This document shows, in pieces, positions 6,933 through 11,267 of a stretch of 11,267 nucleotides of DNA. Below the pieces are notes generated by a model. It ran no database searches and had not been told where the DNA came from. It saw only the letters and a list, made by a program, of their open reading frames with translations. The stretch is from contig JAFAGU010000322.1 in the NCBI GenBank assembly GCA_019237595.1, positions 1 through 11,267 of the forward strand, in the 5' to 3' direction. The DNA is from Betaproteobacteria bacterium (lineage in GTDB: Bacteria > Pseudomonadota > Gammaproteobacteria > Burkholderiales > SG8-39). Made by a program: the position numbers and the translations under genes. Within the stretch, counting starts at the first letter, position 1. Every line of letters starts with the position of its first letter.

Positions 6933-7804
6933 GTGCGGTCCTTCGCATGGTGGCGGCCGCCGCCCTGGCCGCGGTCCTTGCCGGATGCAGCGCCATGCGG
7001 CTCGCGTACGAGAACGCGGACACGTTCGTGCGCTGGCGGGCTTCCAGCTACCTCGACCTGCAAGGCGAGGCGGCCGACGACCTGAACGACCGCATCGACG
7101 CCTTCCATGCCTGGCACCGCGCCAATGCGCTGCCGCAGTACGCGGCACTCGCCCGTGAAGCGGCCGCGCGCGCGGAGCGCGGCATTTCCCCGGACGATAT
7201 TGTTTGGGGGTACGATTCCTTCATGGCGCAGGCAAGGGAGAGCCTGCGCGAGGCGGCCAGGCGCATCGCGCCGCTGCTCGACCGGCTCACGCCCGGGCAG
7301 GTGGCGCACATGGAGGAGCGCTTCGCCGAAGACAACCGGAAGTTCGCAAGAGAGAACATGAAGGGAAGCGACAAAGAGCGCCGCCGGCTCCGCTTCCGGC
7401 GCGCACAGGAGCGCCTGGAGGACTGGGTCGGGCCGCTTTCGGACGACCAGGCCGAGCGCGTGCGCCGATTCGCCGACGAAACGCCGCTCTTCGACGAGCT
7501 GCGGCTCGCCGACCGCAAGCGCCTGCAGGCGGAGTTCCTCGCCATCGTGCGCGCGCACGAGGCGACCCGGCGCCTCGCCGATGCCGCGACCTCCTGGCAG
7601 CGCGGGCGCGACCCGGCCTACGCCGCCGCCTCCGATGCCTTCCGCGCCGGCTACTTCGCGCTGCTCGCGGACCTCGACAAGACGCTTTCCGCCGATCAGC
7701 GCCGGCACTTCGTCGCGCGGCTGCGCGGCTTCGCCGAGGACTTCGACGCGCTGGTGGCTGCCGCGGCGCGTGAACGTGCCGCTCCGGAGGCGAGGCCGCA
7801 ATGA
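6929..7804 (+). CDS. DUF6279-type lipoprotein
   Basis: This 291-residue protein is exported and lipidated. It has a short hydrophobic signal ending in the lipobox LAGC with Cys20 as the predicted lipid-modified residue, followed by SAMRLAYENAD. The mature part is helical and highly charged, with repeated features such as LTPGQVAHMEERFAEDNRKF (262-nt region near 7290) and a RRRLRFRRAQERLEDWVG stretch, matching what I recall of the DUF6279 family of proteobacterial lipoproteins of unknown function. I chose GTG at 6929, which overlaps the fpr stop (GTGA) and supplies Arg6 to the signal n-region; the in-frame ATG at 6947 would give a signal without a positive charge. The residue after the lipid-modified cysteine is Ser, which favours outer-membrane sorting. 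It overlaps the next gene by 4 bp. Confidence 0.87.
   Translation: MSAVLRMVAAAALAAVLAGCSAMRLAYENADTFVRWRASSYLDLQGEAADDLNDRIDAFHAWHRANALPQYAALAREAAARAERGISPDDIVWGYDSFMAQARESLREAARRIAPLLDRLTPGQVAHMEERFAEDNRKFARENMKGSDKERRRLRFRRAQERLEDWVGPLSDDQAERVRRFADETPLFDELRLADRKRLQAEFLAIVRAHEATRRLADAATSWQRGRDPAYAAASDAFRAGYFALLADLDKTLSADQRRHFVARLRGFAEDFDALVAAAARERAAPEARPQ
7786..7790 (+). promoter_or_regulatory. Shine-Dalgarno of the PAS-GGDEF-EAL gene
   Basis: GGAGG lies 10 nt before the ATG at 7801, inside the end of the lipoprotein gene. It supports the chosen start and suggests independent initiation in addition to coupling through the 4-bp ATGA overlap. Confidence 0.6.
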
Positions 7805-10800
7805 ACGACCCGCGCGGCATCGTCCCGCCGCTCGAGCATCCGCCGGCGAGCTACGCGGGCCGCACGCGCTACACCCAGCTCGAATACGAGGCGCTGCTCG
7901 CCAACCTCGCGGTGGGCATCGCGTTCACGCGCGAGCGGAAGTTCTTTCTCTGCAACCCGAAGTTCTCCGAGATGTTCGGCTACCGGCCCGAGGAGCTGAT
8001 CGGGCAGCCGGGCGACATCGTCTATGCGAGCCAGGAAAGCTATGCGGCGCTGGGCGAGATCGCCGTGCCGCTGCTCTCCACGGGCCGCCAGCTCGACCTC
8101 GAGTGGGAGCTGCGCCGCAAGGACGGCTCGACCTTCCTTGCGCGCATGATCGCGCGTCCCATCGACGCGCAGAACACGCAGCACGGCACGGTCTGGATCG
8201 TCGAGGACATCACCGACAAGCGCCGCGCCGCGACGGAGGTGCAGCGGCTCCTGCGCGAGCAGGAGGCGATCCTCGGCACCGCTTCGATCGGCATCGTCTT
8301 CATCAAGGACCGGCGCATCGCGCGCTGCAACCGGCGCTACGAGGAAATGTACGGCTACGGGCCCGGCGAGATGGACGGGCTCCCCATCTCGACGCTCTAC
8401 GGCTCGCCGGAGGACGAGGCGAAGGTCCCGTTCGTCTACGCGCAGCTCGCGCGCGGGCGCACGGCGCGCCGGATCGAGCTTCGCCGCCGCAAGGACGGCA
8501 GTACCTACTGGACCCGCGCGGACGGCCGGGCGGTGGATCCGCAGGACCCCGAGAAGGGCGCCGTCTGGATCGTCGAGGACATCACCGAGCAGCGCCGAGC
8601 CGAGGAGGAGCTGCAGCGCGTGCTCGCCGAGCAGCAGGCGCTCCTCAACAACGTGGTGGTGAGCATCCAGTTCATCCGCGAGCGCAAGACGGTGCGCTGC
8701 AACCGGCGCTTCGAGGAGATGTTCGGCTACGCCCCCGGGGCGGCGGTCGGCGCCTCGGCGCGCGACATGTACTTCACCGAGGACGAGTGGGTGAAGGCCG
8801 GCACCTATTACGCCGAGCTCGACCTCGGCCGCACGCATACGCGCGAGCAGTGGGTGCGCCGCCAGGACGGCTCGGGCTTCTGGTGCCGCATCAGCGGCCG
8901 CGCCGTCGAGGCCGGGAACCCGGCCAAAGGCTATGTCTGGCTGCACGAGGACATCACCGAGCGCAAGCGCGCCGACGAGGCCGTGCAGCGCCTCGTCCGC
9001 GAGCAGGATGCGGTGATGCAGAACGCGCTCATCGGCATCATCTTCGTGAAGGACCGCATCGTCACGCGCTGCAACCGGCGCTTCGAGGACATCTTCGGCT
9101 ACGAGCCGGGCGAGCTGCTCAACCAGCCGACGCGGTTCATGTACCCGACCGAGGAAGACTACGACCGCCGCGCGGCGCAGATCTACGAGGAGCTCTGGCG
9201 AGGCGAGACGCCGAACGTCGAGCGCCGCTACGTGCGCCGCGACGGCACGGAAATCTGGTGCTCGGTCTCCGGCCGCGCGGTCCAGCCGGGCGACCCGTCG
9301 CAGGGCGCCGTCTGGCTCTTCGAGGACATCACGCAGGAGCGCGAGGCCGAGGAGCGCGTGCAGCGCGCCGCGGCGGAGCAGGAACTCATCCTCGACAACG
9401 CCACCGTCGGCATCGCCTTCGTGCGCGAGCGCACGATCCAGCGCTGCAACCGCTTCCTCGAGGAAATGATCGGCGCGGAGCCGGGCGAGCTCTTGGGCAA
9501 GAGCACTTCGACCCTCTTCGCCTCGCGCAACGAGTGGCGGCGCGCCGGCGAGCTCGCGTCCGCGAGCACGCCCCCGGGCGGCACGCACGAATCGGAGGAA
9601 CGCTTCCGCAGGAAAGACGGCTCGATCTTCCGCTGCCGGAGCCGCGGGCGGCGCATCGACACCGGCCAGGGCGAGCAGGAATGGATCTGGAGCTTCGAGG
9701 ACGTGACTGCCGAGCGCGACGCCGAGGCGCGCGCGCGCGCGGCCCTGGGCGCCCTCGAAAAGGCGGTGGCCGAGCGCACCGCCGAGCTCAAGGCCGCGAA
9801 CGAGAAGCTCGAGGAGGAGGTCGCCGAGCGCAAGGTGGCCGAGCAGCGCGCGAAGCACCTCGCCGACCACGACGCGCTCACCGGTCTTCCGAACCGGCGC
9901 CTGCTCGAGGACCGGCTCACGCAGGCGCTCGCGCTCTCCTACCGCAACCGCCGCCAGACGGCGGTCATGTTCGTCGACCTCGACCGCTTCAAGACGATCA
10001 ACGATTCCCTCGGCCACTCGGTGGGCGACGAGCTCCTGAAGGAGGTCGCGAGCCGCCTCGTGAAGCAGCTGCGCGTGGTCGACACGATCTGCCGCACGGG
10101 CGGCGACGAGTTCGTCGTCGTGCTGCCCGAGATCAAGCGCTCGGCCGACGCGGCGAACGTGGCGCAGAAGATCATCGAGAATCTCTCGCAGCCGATCCAG
10201 GTGGAGGAGCGCGAGCTCACCGTCACGCCCTCGATCGGCATCTCCGTCTTCCCGGAGGACGGGCGCGACGCCGAGACCCTCATCCGCAACGCCGACGCTG
10301 CGATGTACCACGCGAAGGAGATGGGCCGCGCCAATTACCAGTTCTTCACCGAGCAGATGAACCTCACGGCCTCGCGCCGCCTCGCGCTCGAGAACGACCT
10401 GCGCCGCGCGATCGGGCGCGGCGAGATGCGCGTGCACTTCCAGCCCATCGTCGATGCGGCGAGCGGCAAGGTCGCGGCGCACGAGGCGCTCGTGCGCTGG
10501 CAGCACCCCGAGCGCGGCCTCATCTATCCCGCGGAATTCATCCATGTCGCGGAGGAGACCGGCCTCATCCTCAAGATCGGCGAATGGATGCTGCTAGAAG
10601 CCTGCCGCTGGGGCACCTTCATCGGCGTGGAGCGCGGGCTGCCGGTTTCGGTGAACCTCTCTGCGCGCCAGTTCAACGACCCGCGCCTCGTCGCGCTCGT
10701 GTCGCGCGCGCTCAAGGAAACCGGCCTGCCGGCGCACCTCCTCGAGCTCGAGATCACCGAGTCCACCGCCATGCAGCAGACCGAGACCACCATGGCGACG

Positions 10801-11130
10801 CTGAAAAAGCTGAAGGAGCTCGGCGTCTCCATCGCGCTCGACGATTTCGGCACCGGCTACTCGAGCTTCTCGTACCTGAAGCTCTTCCCGGTGAACACGC
10901 TCAAGATCGACCGCTCCTTCATCCGCGACGTCGAGAACGACGGCGACCACCGCGCCATCGTGGCGGCGATCATCGCGCTCGCGCAGGTGCTGAATCTCAA
11001 GGTCGTCGCCGAGGGCGTCGAGACAGAGGGGCAGAAGGAGTTCCTGCGCGGCTTCGGCTGCGAGCGCGTGCAGGGCTACCTCACCGGCCGGCCCCAGGAC
11101 CCGGACGCCGCGGCGAAGGAATTCCTCTGA
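7801..11130 (+). CDS. Five-PAS GGDEF/EAL cyclic di-GMP turnover protein
   Basis: This 1109-residue cytoplasmic sensor enzyme has no predicted membrane segment. Five tandem PAS modules occupy about residues 26-150, 151-274, 275-398, 399-523 and 524-640. Four of them end in a VW(I/L)xEDIT motif and the fifth in WSFEDVT. A coiled-coil linker (about 637-690) leads to a GGDEF domain starting at DHDALTGLPN (689-698), with metal-binding D726 and the intact GGDEF at 767-771. RVVD (758-761) is the RxxD product-inhibition site. The EAL domain follows with EALVRW (895-900), N952, E984, D1014-D1015, K1035, E1071 and QGYLTGRP, so all metal-ligand motifs are present. Known family chemistry is c-di-GMP synthesis by GGDEF and hydrolysis by EAL; both may be active, or one may regulate the other. 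The PAS ligand is unknown; no LOV flavin-cysteine motif is seen. It is the last gene of the operon with fpr and the lipoprotein. Confidence 0.96.
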   Translation: MNDPRGIVPPLEHPPASYAGRTRYTQLEYEALLANLAVGIAFTRERKFFLCNPKFSEMFGYRPEELIGQPGDIVYASQESYAALGEIAVPLLSTGRQLDLEWELRRKDGSTFLARMIARPIDAQNTQHGTVWIVEDITDKRRAATEVQRLLREQEAILGTASIGIVFIKDRRIARCNRRYEEMYGYGPGEMDGLPISTLYGSPEDEAKVPFVYAQLARGRTARRIELRRRKDGSTYWTRADGRAVDPQDPEKGAVWIVEDITEQRRAEEELQRVLAEQQALLNNVVVSIQFIRERKTVRCNRRFEEMFGYAPGAAVGASARDMYFTEDEWVKAGTYYAELDLGRTHTREQWVRRQDGSGFWCRISGRAVEAGNPAKGYVWLHEDITERKRADEAVQRLVREQDAVMQNALIGIIFVKDRIVTRCNRRFEDIFGYEPGELLNQPTRFMYPTEEDYDRRAAQIYEELWRGETPNVERRYVRRDGTEIWCSVSGRAVQPGDPSQGAVWLFEDITQEREAEERVQRAAAEQELILDNATVGIAFVRERTIQRCNRFLEEMIGAEPGELLGKSTSTLFASRNEWRRAGELASASTPPGGTHESEERFRRKDGSIFRCRSRGRRIDTGQGEQEWIWSFEDVTAERDAEARARAALGALEKAVAERTAELKAANEKLEEEVAERKVAEQRAKHLADHDALTGLPNRRLLEDRLTQALALSYRNRRQTAVMFVDLDRFKTINDSLGHSVGDELLKEVASRLVKQLRVVDTICRTGGDEFVVVLPEIKRSADAANVAQKIIENLSQPIQVEERELTVTPSIGISVFPEDGRDAETLIRNADAAMYHAKEMGRANYQFFTEQMNLTASRRLALENDLRRAIGRGEMRVHFQPIVDAASGKVAAHEALVRWQHPERGLIYPAEFIHVAEETGLILKIGEWMLLEACRWGTFIGVERGLPVSVNLSARQFNDPRLVALVSRALKETGLPAHLLELEITESTAMQQTETTMATLKKLKELGVSIALDDFGTGYSSFSYLKLFPVNTLKIDRSFIRDVENDGDHRAIVAAIIALAQVLNLKVVAEGVETEGQKEFLRGFGCERVQGYLTGRPQDPDAAAKEFL
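7876..9744 (+). repeat. Five tandem PAS-coding units of about 372-375 bp
   Basis: The units begin near 7876, 8251, 8623, 8995 and 9370, an offset of 372 or 375 bp. Each encodes the pattern RxRxxxRCNRRFEEMFGY ... DGS ... GRAV ... VWxxEDIT. DNA identity is locally exact: a 26-nt match at 8191-8216 and 8563-8588, and a 24-nt match at 8694-8717 and 9066-9089, both exactly 372 bp apart. This points to amplification of one PAS module within the gene. Confidence 0.85.
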
Positions 11131-11191
11131 GCGTGCATCCAGGCACCGGGCCCGCCCGTACAACCCGGCATTCCCCAAGAACGGAGTCGCC

Positions 11192-11267
11192 ATGAAAAAA
11201 GTCACGTTCCGAATCCTCCTCGCCGCGCTTGCCTTCTTCGCCGGCACCGCCGTCGCGGCCGACACGA
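11192..11267 (+). CDS. Exported protein, N-terminal signal peptide only (partial)
   Basis: Only the first 25 codons lie in the window. They begin MKK, continue with a hydrophobic core (ILLAALAFFAGTA) and reach an AxA-type cleavage site (AVAA, then D-T), which is a typical Sec signal peptide of a periplasmic or secreted protein. GGAG at 11183-11186 lies 5 nt before the ATG and makes a good ribosome binding site. The gene is 61 bp after the EAL protein on the same strand. It may be a separate transcription unit, but no clear promoter is seen in the gap. The mature protein is not visible, so its function cannot be given. Confidence 0.75.
   Translation, partial: MKKVTFRILLAALAFFAGTAVAADT

Noticed and set aside
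7696..10545. 949-codon open frame on the - strand opposite the PAS-GGDEF-EAL gene
   Set aside because: High-GC shadow of the real gene: the translation is repetitive, rich in Arg/Ala/His/Leu/Val, shows no domain, and repeats with the PAS units of the + strand.
11146..11168. Possible hairpin (CCGGG ... CCCGG) after the EAL gene
   Set aside because: Stem of only 5 bp with a 13-base loop and no T-tract; not supportable as a terminator.
7581..11195. 1204-codon + strand frame overlapping the lipoprotein and PAS-GGDEF-EAL genes
   Set aside because: Out-of-frame reading made almost entirely of Arg, Ala, Gly and Pro; the alternative frame encodes unmistakable PAS, GGDEF and EAL motifs.

Overview
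The window is GC-rich, almost wholly coding chromosomal DNA. It looks like a betaproteobacterium or a close relative. The reasons are the strong G/C bias at third codon positions, an E. coli-type short ferredoxin-NADP reductase ending in an aromatic residue, and a DUF3301 protein and a DUF6279-type lipoprotein, families I associate with beta- and gammaproteobacteria. No lineage can be fixed from sequence alone. I see no tRNA, rRNA, CRISPR array, insertion sequence or phage gene.

Left part (2-4775, + strand): a run of six tightly packed genes. In order they are the 3' end of an acyl-CoA synthetase, an enoyl-CoA hydratase/isomerase (crotonase) family protein, a MaoC-type enoyl-CoA hydratase, a cyclase-family metal-dependent hydrolase, a short-chain dehydrogenase/reductase and an FAD-dependent GMC oxidoreductase. 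Junctions are 4-bp overlaps, a 1-bp overlap or short gaps (largest 24 bp), so this is almost certainly one transcript. The mix (alcohol oxidation, CoA activation, double-bond shift and hydration, ketone reduction or alcohol oxidation, hydrolysis) points to catabolism of an aliphatic or alicyclic alcohol or acid through CoA thioesters. The actual substrate cannot be read from the sequence.

Middle (4772-5825, - strand): two genes facing the operon, a NimA-like flavin-binding split-barrel protein (pyridoxamine 5'-phosphate oxidase superfamily) followed with a 14-bp overlap by a Trp-rich protein of unknown function. The latter converges on the GMC gene, with overlapping stop codons and no visible terminator.

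Right part (5868-11130, + strand): a second compact transcript starting from a 42-bp divergent promoter region. It holds a one-pass membrane DUF3301 protein, ferredoxin-NADP reductase (fpr), a DUF6279-type lipoprotein and a 1109-residue protein with five tandem PAS modules, a GGDEF domain and an EAL domain. The last three genes overlap by 4 bp each. The big protein keeps the full GGDEF motif, the RxxD inhibitory site and the EAL metal-ligand motifs, so it may both make and break cyclic di-GMP. After a 61-bp gap the window ends in the signal peptide of an exported protein.

Nothing here is an obvious new defence or mobile system. The points most worth a second look are the unassigned catabolic operon, the crotonase with a relocated catalytic glutamate, the unknown Trp-rich protein, and the five-PAS cyclic di-GMP enzyme with a cysteine conserved in every PAS module.
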